In this document: positions 50,694 to 58,677 of the stretch, one piece after another | Numbering within the stretch: the stretch's first letter is position 1 | Layout of the letters: each line of letters opens with the position of its first letter | From: Gleimia hominis | Lineage (GTDB): Bacteria; Actinomycetota; Actinomycetes; Actinomycetales; Actinomycetaceae | Direction of reading: 5' to 3' | Assembly: GCF_032085515.1 (NCBI RefSeq) | Contig: NZ_JASXSX010000002.1 | Location: forward strand, 1-64,000 | Length of the DNA: 64,000 nt | Program-made: the position numbers and the translations under genes | Notes under the pieces: generated by a model | The model's database searches: none | Seen by the model: the letters and a program-made list of their open reading frames with translations, nothing else | Told to the model about the DNA's origin: nothing

Positions 50694-52499
50694 CTACTTT
50701 CCGCCTACAAACCACGAGCGCAGCAGGTTTATGCGCGCATCAATCTGCTCCACACTCGCTTGAGGTACTTCTGGCCCACCGCACCGCCGGCGCAGCTCGT
50801 TGTGTATTTTCGCGTGAGCCTGCCCGGAGCGGCGGGCCCACGTGGACACAAGACGCGAAAGCTCCTTGCGTTTAGCAGCCCGCTGTCGGTGCAGTGACAT
50901 CCCTGAGTTCTCTGCGCGCTTTTGGGCGCTGCGGGCTTCACGACGTTTCGTCCGCGCCTGCTCTGCCTGGTGGGCGCGCAGCAGCTGCGTCACCTGATCG
51001 GGCTCCAACAACCCCGGTATCCCAAGGTAGTCCTGCTCTTCAACAGACCCCACGTCCGCGGTTTCCCCGAACGAGGCACCGTCGAACAGCACGCGGTCGA
51101 ACTCCGCTTGCGCCCCCAGCGCCTCAAAGCCGGGCAGCAGCTCTTCACTGGCTCGTTCCTCTTTCTGGGCCTGCTGCAACGCCACTTCGTCGTCGAACAT
51201 TTCCTGTTTCTCAGGCCGGTCCAACGCGTGGTCGCGCTGCACCTCCATCTGCTCTGCCAGTTCAAGCAGATCCATCACGGACGGGATGAACACAGACGCG
51301 GTCTCACCTCGCCGCCTAGCCCGCACAAACCGGCCTACCACCTGCGCGAAAAACAGGGGGGTTGCCGCGTTCGTCGCATACACTCCCACCGACAAGCGGG
51401 GCACGTCCACCCCTTCGGACACCATTCGAACCGCAACCATCCACCGGTCCGTAGAGTTAGCGAACGCGTCAATGCGGTCGGAGGCACCCTCGTCGTCAGA
51501 AATGACGACGGTGGCGGGGCTACCTGTGATCATCCGCAGATGACGCGCATACGCCCGCGCCGCATTTTGATCAGACGCAATCACTAACCCGCCAGCATCG
51601 GGCACGGACTGGCGCACTTGGGATAGGCGCTGATCTGCGGCCGCCAGCACGGACGCCACCCACTCCCCTTTCGGATCCAACGCGGTGCGCCACGCCTGCT
51701 TCATCATGTCTTTGGTCAGCGGCTGGCCCAGCCGAGCACTGACCTCGTCACCGTGCCGCGTCCGCCACTGCATCTGCCCCGAATAAGAGTGGAACAGTAC
51801 GGGGCGCACCACCCCGTCTTTTAGCGCTTGCGTGTACCCGTACTCGTAGTCCGGCTTAGATCGGCGCACCCCCTGCTCGTCACGTTCGTAGCGCACAAAC
51901 GGAATCGCTGCGGTATCCGATCGAAAAGGCGTGCCCGTGAGGGACAGGCGCCGCACCGCGGGGCCAAATGCTTTCGCGATCCCATCGCCCCAAGACAGCG
52001 CATCCCCCGCGTGGTGAACCTCATCCAAAATAACCAGCGTGGGGAACTGGCGGGTGCGTAACTCGTGCAACGGCGGGTTCGCAGCCACCTGGGCGTAGGT
52101 CACGGCCACGCCGTCAAAATGAGCTCCTGCTCTGCCCTGCGAGTTCGTGAAAGCGGGGTCAATGTGGATGCCCACACGCGCGGCCGCATCTGCCCACTGA
52201 CTCTTTAAGTGTTCAGTGGGGCACACCACCGTCACTTTCCTGACGACGCCCCGGCCCATTAGCTCCACCGCTACGCGCAGCGCGAACGTTGTCTTCCCCG
52301 CGCCGGGGGTAGCTACCGCCAAGAAATCAGTTGCGCCAGATTCTAAATACTGCGCTAGCGCCTGCGCCTGCCACGCACGAAGATTACCCGCTGTCCCCCA
52401 TGCGGCTCGCGCAGGGAACGCGGGTGGTAGCTGTTCGGCAGCAGCGCTTGAAGCTTGTTGCGGGTAGGAGCTGTGGGGCTTGTTCTCCCCTTCGTTCAC
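50694..52499 (-). CDS. DEAD/DEAH-box SF2 helicase
   Basis: 601 aa. Walker A ATPGAGKTT, motif Ia CPTEHLKSQWA, motif II LDEVHHAG, motif III LTGTPFRSD, motif V MVSEGVDVPRLSVGVYAT, motif VI QVVGRFVRARR. C-terminal region is highly charged with EARSAQKRAENSG. Belongs to a helicase type that in actinobacteria sits next to DUF3039. Substrate unknown. The start overlaps the DUF3039 stop by four bases. Confidence 0.9.
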   Translation of the reverse strand: MNEGENKPHSSYPQQASSAAAEQLPPAFPARAAWGTAGNLRAWQAQALAQYLESGATDFLAVATPGAGKTTFALRVAVELMGRGVVRKVTVVCPTEHLKSQWADAAARVGIHIDPAFTNSQGRAGAHFDGVAVTYAQVAANPPLHELRTRQFPTLVILDEVHHAGDALSWGDGIAKAFGPAVRRLSLTGTPFRSDTAAIPFVRYERDEQGVRRSKPDYEYGYTQALKDGVVRPVLFHSYSGQMQWRTRHGDEVSARLGQPLTKDMMKQAWRTALDPKGEWVASVLAAADQRLSQVRQSVPDAGGLVIASDQNAARAYARHLRMITGSPATVVISDDEGASDRIDAFANSTDRWMVAVRMVSEGVDVPRLSVGVYATNAATPLFFAQVVGRFVRARRRGETASVFIPSVMDLLELAEQMEVQRDHALDRPEKQEMFDDEVALQQAQKEERASEELLPGFEALGAQAEFDRVLFDGASFGETADVGSVEEQDYLGIPGLLEPDQVTQLLRAHQAEQARTKRREARSAQKRAENSGMSLHRQRAAKRKELSRLVSTWARRSGQAHAKIHNELRRRCGGPEVPQASVEQIDARINLLRSWFVGGK

Positions 52500-52858
52500 T
52501 TATCCCCCGAGTTTCCATCTGAATACGGCCAGTTTTTACCAAACTTCCCCATCTGGTCGCGCAGCGCTTTACAGCGCGGACACACCGGGTACTTACTGGG
52601 GTCGCGCATCGGCACCCACACTTTACCGCACAGGGCGATCACGGGTTGGCCAGAAATCATCGACTGCCCAACCCGGTCTTTACGCACAAAATGAGCGAAC
52701 CGATCGCGGTCACCGGGGTCTTTTTGTTCTTTCGTTTCCGTGCGTTCCAGTACGGATGTACCGCCCTGAGGGGCGCCTTGCGGCGCTACCGGCGGTGCAC
52801 CGGGGGTGTCGGGCCCACCGGGTGCGGCGGGTGAGTCGAGATTATCTGAGGCATACAT
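52496..52858 (-). CDS. DUF3039 family protein
   Basis: 120 aa. The conserved C-terminal half has CGKVWVP and CPRCK, two Cys pairs of a probable zinc ribbon; the first half is Pro/Gly/Ala-rich (GGPDTPGAPPVAPQGAPQGG) and looks unstructured. Co-transcribed with the helicase (ATGA overlap), as seen in other actinobacteria. Function unknown. Confidence 0.85.
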   Translation of the reverse strand: MYASDNLDSPAAPGGPDTPGAPPVAPQGAPQGGTSVLERTETKEQKDPGDRDRFAHFVRKDRVGQSMISGQPVIALCGKVWVPMRDPSKYPVCPRCKALRDQMGKFGKNWPYSDGNSGDK

Positions 52859-52917
52859 ACCTCCATCCTAAAGCAGGCTGTCTCAGAGGCAACCCCCGGG
52901 GCTACGCATCACTTGTG

Positions 52918-53046
52918 GGCACACCACCTGCAGGTGCACCACTTGCGGGCGCACCACCTGCAGGCGGCCTCACTGCGCTGGGTCACGCGAACGGGTGGCC
53001 CCACTGTGGTGGGTCACGCGAACGGACGGCCTCACTGCGCTGGGCG
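52918..53046. repeat. two adjoining tandem repeats upstream of the DUF3039 gene
   Basis: 52920-52970 has three ~15-base units GCACCACCTGCAGGT; 52972-53046 has two and a half 31-base units GGCCTCACTGCGCTGGGTCA-like. They lie between the hup terminator and DUF3039. No gene is visible in 52859-53096. Confidence 0.8.
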
Positions 53047-53049
53047 CGC

Positions 53050-53080
53050 AAAAACGCCCCGGGGATTACCCCGAGGCGTT
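53050..53080 (-). terminator. hup terminator
   Basis: On the minus strand AACGCCTCGGGG-TAAT-CCCCGGGGCGTT (12-bp stem with one G-U) is followed by TTTTT. Starts 16 bases after the hup stop. Confidence 0.9.
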
Positions 53081-53096
53081 CAAGTTCAAACCCGTG

Positions 53097-53381
53097 TTAC
53101 TTGTTTGAAACCGCTTTCTTCAACGTGGAGCCAGCGGAGATCTTCACACCGTAGCCAGCGGGAATCTGGATTTTCTCACCGGTCTGCGGGTTACGGCCCG
53201 TGCGGGCGGCACGAGAAACGCGCTCCACCGAGAAAAGACCAGTTACCTTTACGGGCTCCCCTTCAGACAGGGATTCAATGAGCGTGTCCTGGAAAGCAGC
53301 CAGGGCGGCGTCAGCCTGCACCTTGGTGAGGTTTGCTTTCTCTGCGATCTGAGCTACGAGCTGTGTGCGGTTAACGGACAT
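53097..53381 (-). CDS. hup: HU-family nucleoid protein
   Basis: 94 aa, the short HU form without the long Lys/Ala tail of mycobacterial HupB. MSVNRTQLVAQIAEKA at the start, GLFSVERVSRAARTGRNPQT with the DNA-inserting arm (RNPQTGEKIQIPA, with Pro at the tip). Non-specific DNA-bending dimer. Followed by a strong terminator. Confidence 0.97.
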   Translation of the reverse strand: MSVNRTQLVAQIAEKANLTKVQADAALAAFQDTLIESLSEGEPVKVTGLFSVERVSRAARTGRNPQTGEKIQIPAGYGVKISAGSTLKKAVSNK

Positions 53382-53688
53382 GAAAAGACCTTTCGATTAG
53401 ACGATATCTAAATATCGGGAAAGAACGCTTAACGCGTCTCACAACCGTTACATTAGAGCTTTTCGCGCTCGTTGTCAGGTTTAAGGCTCAATCTGTGGCC
53501 TTTTTGTTAGAAATTGCAACTTTTTCTCCGCGTTTATTCTGTTGCCGCGCATTTTCTGTTATTATCCCCAACCTTTCCTCATAATCTCGCCATGTCACTC
53601 GGTTTTTCCGTGCGTTTCCCGCGATAGAGGTAGGTGGTTAAACTGGCGGTGATAACTTGGTTAATTCTTGAGGTACTTGAGGGGCGCT
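53382..53688. other. 307-bp divergent region between hup and the DUF885 gene
   Basis: T-rich in the centre (53500-53570). It should hold the strong hup promoter on the minus strand and a promoter for 53689; I cannot define either. No gene visible. Confidence 0.45.
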
Positions 53689-55455
53689 ATGAGTCGTCGT
53701 AAACCGTCCGCGTTGGACCAGCTTGCGGATCAGTACGTGGAGCAGCTGCAACAATTAGAACCCGACTTGGCGATCGGGTTAGGCCATCGCCTGCCAGAAC
53801 GGGCATTCGCGGATTATTCGGCCTTCGGAGCCGAGCAGCGCGCCACCTTAGTCAAACGCACTCTGTCGAAAGTGCAGAACACTTCCACCGCTGACGCGAC
53901 CGATGAGGTGACGAAGATGGCGTTGGTGCAGTCCCTCAACGGGGAACTGGCGTTGCATGAGGCCGGACTTTCAGTGGGGAACGTGGGTAACATCGCTACC
54001 CCGATGCATAGTATCCGCGACGCCTTCGCGCTAATGCCAACTGCTTCAACCCGCGACTGGGAGGACATTTCGCGGCGCTTACGCGCGGTTCCTGAGGCGC
54101 TGGATACCTACCGCGCTGGGATTGAAACTGCGATTGACAGTGGCCACGCGCCGACCCGCACGCAGACCGAAGCTCTGCTAGAGGACCTCCGGGCGCAAAT
54201 AAGTGACTCTAACCCGTACAAAAAAGTGGTTGAAACCCCTAACTTGCCCGCGTCCATGAAGGCGGAGCTGCAGCAGGCAAGCCTTGCTGCTACGGAAGCG
54301 ACCGCGGAGTTCGCCCAGTGGATTAAAGTGCACGTGCGGCCCGCGAGTGTGAACCCAGATGCGGTGGGACGGCAAAACTACCGGCTGCATTCCATGGAGT
54401 TTCTGGGAATGCGCATTGACCCGGAGGAGACTTACGATTGGGCGCTGGAAGAACTGCGCCGCATCCACGCGCAACAGGTAGAGATCGCGCATGAACTGTA
54501 CGGCGCAAACACAACTGTGGCGCAGGCGCTGGCGAACTTGGACAAGGAGGAACGCTATCAGCTGCGGGGCACCGACGCCCTCAAAAAATGGATGCAGCAG
54601 GTCGCGGACCAAGCGGTAGAAGACCTAGCGGGCCAGCACTTCACGGTCACTGAACCGATGCGGCACATTGAATGCATGATTGCGTCGTCTGCGGACGGGG
54701 GGATCTACTACACGGCACCGTCGGCGGACTTTTCGCGGCCGGGTCAAATGTGGTGGTCGGTTCCACCTGGGCAAGAAGTGTTCCACACGTGGCAAGAAAA
54801 AACCACTGTTTACCACGAGGGCATGCCCGGACACCACATGCAGCTGGGGCGAGCCACGGCGCTGCAAGGCCGGTTGAACACGTGGCGGGCAAACGTGTGC
54901 TGGTATCCCGGCCACGGGGAAGGGTGGGCCCTGTACGCAGAAGCGCTCATGGACCAGTTAGGGTACCTAACGGACCCCGGTGAGCGCATGGGCATGCTCG
55001 ATTCACAGCGTCTGCGTGCGGCGCGGGTGGTGGTCGACATTGGATTGCATTGCGAACTGCGCCGGCCCAATACCTCATACTTGGAAGAAATTGGGATCAC
55101 TGAACGGGAATATGAGGCGCATATGCAAGACTCCCCGTACCGCAACCTGGGGCAGGTGGACGCGCAGCCGGGTGGGTGGGACCGCAACCACCTGTGGGCG
55201 TTCATGGCTAGTAACGTCGCAATGCAACCGGCGTTCTTGCAGTTCGAGACTACGCGTTACCTCGGGTGGCCGGGACAAGCGTCGGCGTACAAGGTGGGGC
55301 AACACCAGTGGGAACTGACCCGCGACCACTACTTGGCCCAGCCCGACCCCGTCACGGGTGAACGTCGCAGTTTGCGGCAGTTCCACGATGAGGCCCTCGC
55401 TTTGGGTGGCTTACCCCTATCCGTACTAGACCGGGCGTTGAACAGCGATGAGTAA
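53689..55455 (+). CDS. DUF885 family zinc peptidase-like protein
   Basis: 588 aa from ATG 53689 (GAGGGG five bases upstream; a TTG at 53668 is unlikely). HEGMPGHH at ~375-382 is the HExxxH-type zinc site of DUF885, a family with carboxypeptidase-like folds; RANVCWYPGHGEGWALYAE has the further ligand Glu. No signal peptide, so cytosolic. Substrate unknown. The stop overlaps the start of maf by eight bases. Confidence 0.88.
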   Translation: MSRRKPSALDQLADQYVEQLQQLEPDLAIGLGHRLPERAFADYSAFGAEQRATLVKRTLSKVQNTSTADATDEVTKMALVQSLNGELALHEAGLSVGNVGNIATPMHSIRDAFALMPTASTRDWEDISRRLRAVPEALDTYRAGIETAIDSGHAPTRTQTEALLEDLRAQISDSNPYKKVVETPNLPASMKAELQQASLAATEATAEFAQWIKVHVRPASVNPDAVGRQNYRLHSMEFLGMRIDPEETYDWALEELRRIHAQQVEIAHELYGANTTVAQALANLDKEERYQLRGTDALKKWMQQVADQAVEDLAGQHFTVTEPMRHIECMIASSADGGIYYTAPSADFSRPGQMWWSVPPGQEVFHTWQEKTTVYHEGMPGHHMQLGRATALQGRLNTWRANVCWYPGHGEGWALYAEALMDQLGYLTDPGERMGMLDSQRLRAARVVVDIGLHCELRRPNTSYLEEIGITEREYEAHMQDSPYRNLGQVDAQPGGWDRNHLWAFMASNVAMQPAFLQFETTRYLGWPGQASAYKVGQHQWELTRDHYLAQPDPVTGERRSLRQFHDEALALGGLPLSVLDRALNSDE

Positions 55456-56269
55456 CCCATTCAGAGGCCCGGTGGCATTTGATAGTCAGGCAGCGTCTGA
55501 TGGTCCGCAAGCTCCTGGTAATTCGGTGGCGTCTGATGATCCGCAAGCGCCTGGTAATCCGGTGGAGTCTGATGGCCCGGTCGCGTTTGTTTTAGCGTCG
55601 CAGTCGCCCGGGCGGGCTCAGGTGGCGCGCAGCGCGGGTTTGGACCCGATTATCCGCGTGTCCCACGTGGATGAGGAGGCGATTCTAAAACAGTTCGTGA
55701 ACCCGCATGGGGCACAGCAGGCCGCGCAGAAAGTGTGCGCACTCGCGCAGGCAAAAGCCCGCGCGGTGGTGGCGGAACTAACGAGCATAGATTTTTCACA
55801 GACCAAAGCCAGCCGCGGGCTAGTGGTTGGGTGCGATTCCATGCTGGAAACCGATGGAGCGCTGGTAGGAAAACCACATACGCCAGAACTTGCCCTCGAG
55901 CGGATCCGGGCGCAGTCTGGTAAATCCACGTGCCTACACACGGGACACGCGGCTTACCTGGTGTCCATTGACCACGCCAGTGGCAGCGTCTCAACAGTTG
56001 AACACGTGGTGGCGCAAGCGGAGACTGTGGTGCACTTCGGGGACATCTCCGAGTCGGAAGCCCGCGCATACGTCAACACGGGTGAGCCGCTGGAAGTTGC
56101 CGGTGCCTTCACGATCGACGGTTTAGGTGGCCCATTCATCCGCGGGGTGGAAGGTGATCCCCATGCGGTGGTCGGCCTTTCCCTACCACTTTTGAGGTCC
56201 ATGGCGAAACAACTCGGGGTAGCCTGGCCCTCACTGTGGGCAGCTAGACTCGCAGCGGAGCGTCGATAG
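55448..56269 (+). CDS. Maf-family nucleotide pyrophosphatase with a repeat N terminus
   Basis: 273 aa. The Maf start LASQSPGRAQV is at residues 49-59; the usual start is within a few residues of the N terminus, so ~46 residues are extra. They consist of 12-residue repeats ASDGPQAPGNSV. Core motifs GCDSMLE, GKPHTPELA, TGEPLEVAGAFTIDGLGG and GVEGDPHAVVGL are intact. Maf proteins hydrolyse modified or canonical NTPs and affect septum formation. Translationally coupled to the DUF885 gene; an internal start is possible. Confidence 0.9.
   Translation: MSNPFRGPVAFDSQAASDGPQAPGNSVASDDPQAPGNPVESDGPVAFVLASQSPGRAQVARSAGLDPIIRVSHVDEEAILKQFVNPHGAQQAAQKVCALAQAKARAVVAELTSIDFSQTKASRGLVVGCDSMLETDGALVGKPHTPELALERIRAQSGKSTCLHTGHAAYLVSIDHASGSVSTVEHVVAQAETVVHFGDISESEARAYVNTGEPLEVAGAFTIDGLGGPFIRGVEGDPHAVVGLSLPLLRSMAKQLGVAWPSLWAARLAAERR
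55493..55580 (+). repeat. 36-bp in-frame repeats at the maf 5' end
   Basis: Units at 55493, 55529 and 55565 (the last partial) encode ASDGPQAPGNSV, ASDDPQAPGNPV and ESDGPVA. The GGCCCGGTnGC bases before LASQS also occur right after the start codon, as if the true N terminus had been duplicated. Confidence 0.87.
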
Positions 56270-56317
56270 TACTCATGTCCGCACAGGCCCAGCGCCCAAC
56301 AGGCTCGTGACATCAGT

Positions 56318-56355
56318 TCGCGGGCTAGCACCTCCTAATAGGCACTAGCCCGCGA
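56318..56355 (-). terminator. hairpin after gltA
   Basis: TCGCGGGCTAG / CTAGCCCGCGA, 11-bp perfect stem with a 16-base loop, 11 bases past the gltA stop. No U tract follows on the minus strand, so it may be a 3' stabiliser or weak terminator. Confidence 0.6.
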
Positions 56356-56365
56356 GCGATTCAAT

Positions 56366-57721
56366 TTACTCCTGGCCGGGGCGGATCGTGCGCTGACGCA
56401 ACGGCACGTACTCGCGATCCAACTCACCCGTGTACACCTGGCGGGGCCGGCCAATCCGGGTCTCCGGGTCACGCGCCATCTCGTGGTACTGCGCGATCCA
56501 CCCGGGGAGGCGTCCAAGCGCAAACAGGGGGGTGAACATCTTCATCGGGAAGCCCATCGCAGAGTAGATCAAGCCCGTGTAGAAGTCCACGTTCGGATAC
56601 AGCTTGCGTTCAATAAAGTAATCGTCGTTAAGCGCAATCTCCTCAAGCTGCATGGCAATCTCAAGTAACTCATCGGAGCGACCCAAACGATCCAACACGT
56701 CGTGCGCTACATCCTTCACAATCGCTGCACGCGGATCGTAATTCTTGTACACGCGGTGGCCAAAGCCCATCAGCCGCTCGTTCGTATCCTTGTCTTTAAC
56801 ACGGTTCACGAAGTCTTTAACGTCCTGCTTCGAATCGCGAATCCGCTGAAGCATGCGCAACACGGCCTCATTCGCACCGCCGTGCAACGGGCCAGACAGG
56901 GCCCCAATCCCCGCCGCCACAGACGCATACAAGTTCGCGTGCGAGGAACCAACCACCCTCACCGTAGATGTAGAGCAGTTCTGCTCGTGGTCCGCATGCA
57001 GGATGAACAGCATATCCAGGGCCCGCACGATAGTGGGATCAATATCGTAGGACTGGTAGGGCAGGCCGAACGTCATCCGAATGAAGTCTTCCGTGTACGA
57101 ACGACGCGCGTCCGGGTACAGCAGCGGCAAGCCGACGGCACGCTTGTGGATGTAAGAAATCATCGTTGGCATTTTCGCCAACAGCAGCACCGAGGCCAGG
57201 TCCAAAGCCTCATCGTCCGCCGGATCCAAAGTCTCTTGGTAGTAAGTAGCTAAACCCGCTACCCCAGCTTGCAAGATAGCCATCGGATGCCCATTGTGTG
57301 GGAACGCGGTGAAGAACGCTTTGAAATCTTCGTGCAGCATTCGGTGGCGTTTAATTCTACGCAAGAACGCTTCGAGCGTCGCCGCCTTAGGCAGCTCCTT
57401 ATAGATCAGTAAGTACGCGGTCTCCAAGAAGCTGGAGTTTTTCGCCAACTGCTCGATGGGGTAACCGCGGTACTGCAACACGCCGGCACCACCGTCAATA
57501 TAAGTGACGGCTGAGGAACAAGCAGCTGTATTAGTGAACCCGGGGTCGTACACGACATCACCGGTGGTGGACAGTACTTTACCGACACTCAAACCATCCG
57601 AGCCGCGCTTCCCACGGACCCGAGTTAAAGGAACTTCTTGTTTCCCATCTATGAGTTTGCCATCCACTGGGGCATCAGATTTCTTTTCTGACACCTTGTC
57701 AGCTACCTTCTTGTCAGCCAT
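56366..57721 (-). CDS. gltA: citrate synthase
   Basis: About 451 aa from ATG 57721 (GAGAGG upstream; frame open to 57775). Condenses oxaloacetate and acetyl-CoA. An extra Lys/Asp-rich ~40-residue start precedes the core. Catalytic regions: GSSHANLYASVAAGIGALSG then PLHGGANE, GFGHRVYKNYDPRA and KLYPNVDFYTGLIY with the Asp. Type II, hexameric class by length. Together with gdhA it feeds and drains 2-oxoglutarate. Confidence 0.96.
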   Translation of the reverse strand: MADKKVADKVSEKKSDAPVDGKLIDGKQEVPLTRVRGKRGSDGLSVGKVLSTTGDVVYDPGFTNTAACSSAVTYIDGGAGVLQYRGYPIEQLAKNSSFLETAYLLIYKELPKAATLEAFLRRIKRHRMLHEDFKAFFTAFPHNGHPMAILQAGVAGLATYYQETLDPADDEALDLASVLLLAKMPTMISYIHKRAVGLPLLYPDARRSYTEDFIRMTFGLPYQSYDIDPTIVRALDMLFILHADHEQNCSTSTVRVVGSSHANLYASVAAGIGALSGPLHGGANEAVLRMLQRIRDSKQDVKDFVNRVKDKDTNERLMGFGHRVYKNYDPRAAIVKDVAHDVLDRLGRSDELLEIAMQLEEIALNDDYFIERKLYPNVDFYTGLIYSAMGFPMKMFTPLFALGRLPGWIAQYHEMARDPETRIGRPRQVYTGELDREYVPLRQRTIRPGQE

Positions 57722-57830
57722 GACGCCTCTCCCATCTAAATCGTTGCCACAACGATCCGCTGTGGCACTCCTCATAGTGAGAATATCTCGAAATCGAGGT
57801 TTTTTCGATAGTTAGAGGCCGCTTCTTTTC

Positions 57831-58154
57831 TTAATCTTGATTCTGAGGCGGAAGGTTCTCGATCATCTCATCGTCGAAGTCTTGTTTGCCTACCGCCATG
57901 GCCCCGCCGGGGGATCCCAAGTCCTTGAAGAAATCCACGTTCGCACGGTAGTAATCAGACCATTCGTCTGGCACATCATCTTCGTAGAAGATCGCTTCAA
58001 CCGGGCACACTGGTTCGCACGCACCGCAGTCAACGCACTCCTCAGGATGGATATATAAGCTACGGTTACCTTCGTAAATACAGTCCACTGGACATTCGTC
58101 TACACACGCGCGGTCTTTAACGTCTACGCACGGTTGGGCGATAATGTAGGTCAA
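57831..58154 (-). CDS. fdxA: 7Fe ferredoxin
   Basis: 107 aa. Cysteines in CVDVKDRACVDECPVDCIYE (3Fe-4S plus one ligand of the other cluster) and CVDCGACEPVCP (4Fe-4S), then the FdxA-type tail with FYEDDVPDEW. Low-potential electron carrier. Starts at ATG 58154 after AAGGAG. 109 bases separate it from the gltA start. Confidence 0.95.
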   Translation of the reverse strand: MTYIIAQPCVDVKDRACVDECPVDCIYEGNRSLYIHPEECVDCGACEPVCPVEAIFYEDDVPDEWSDYYRANVDFFKDLGSPGGAMAVGKQDFDDEMIENLPPQNQD

Positions 58155-58235
58155 AACTCCACTCCTTAATCAATCGATCCAAGCACTTTGGGTGCCGTAA
58201 GCACCGGGAGAAAAAGTACCTCAATCGGCGTCTAC

Positions 58236-58241
58236 TATTAT
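58236..58241 (+). promoter_or_regulatory. -10-like hexamer for leaderless 58249 gene
   Basis: TATTAT, seven bases, ATG 58249, without a ribosome site. Confidence 0.42.
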
Positions 58242-58248
58242 CTCACTT

Positions 58249-58566
58249 ATGAACGAACATAACGCAACTGGACCCCGCCGCGAACGCAGCACAGCCAAGC
58301 CCCAGCGCGAGCATGGCACAAGCAGGCCCCAAGCCGAACACGGAGCAAGCACGCCCCAGCTACCGTGGATGGCCTGGCAGGTGGGGGAACGCGTAGTGGT
58401 GCGCTACCGGCTCCCAGACGGTCTGCACGACGCACTCGGGCACCTAACGGAAGTGAATGCGCACTCCGTGACCGTTGAAACTAAACGCGGCCCGGTTACA
58501 GTACCGGCGCAAACCATGGTGACAGGAAAGCGAGTGCCACCGGCGCCTCCCACGCAAAGGCAGTGA
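58249..58566 (+). CDS. small SH3-like protein with repeat N terminus
   Basis: 105 aa. Residues ~46-100 (QVGERVVVRYRLPDGLHDAL, TEVNAHSVTVETKRGPVTVP) form a beta-rich SH3-like module of the kind found at the N terminus of some actinobacterial GNAT proteins (Rv0428c type), here alone. Residues 11-37 are three nine-residue repeats RERSTAKPQ, REHGTSRPQ, AEHGASTPQ. Function unknown. Divergent from fdxA, convergent with typA. Confidence 0.75.
   Translation: MNEHNATGPRRERSTAKPQREHGTSRPQAEHGASTPQLPWMAWQVGERVVVRYRLPDGLHDALGHLTEVNAHSVTVETKRGPVTVPAQTMVTGKRVPPAPPTQRQ
58279..58359 (+). repeat. three 27-bp in-frame repeats
   Basis: Units at 58279, 58306 and 58333 encode nine residues each. They lie just after the start codon of the SH3-like protein. 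Confidence 0.85.
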
Positions 58567-58573
58567 ACCCACC

Positions 58574-58594
58574 GGCTGCGTCTTAGCCGCAGCC
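58574..58594. terminator. small hairpin between the SH3-like gene and typA
   Basis: GGCTGCG / CGCAGCC with a seven-base loop, followed by AGTATTT on the plus strand. Weak terminator at best. Confidence 0.45.
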
Positions 58595-58677
58595 AGTATT
58601 TAGGCAACTATGGCGTTCAGCGGAAACCGGCGCGGTAGCACACGATCGTACTGCCTGCGTTCCGACCCGCGTTTTGT

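Noticed and set aside
57784..57812. terminator-like CTCGA-AA-TCGAG with T tract
   Set aside because: The loop is only two bases and it points against both neighbouring genes.
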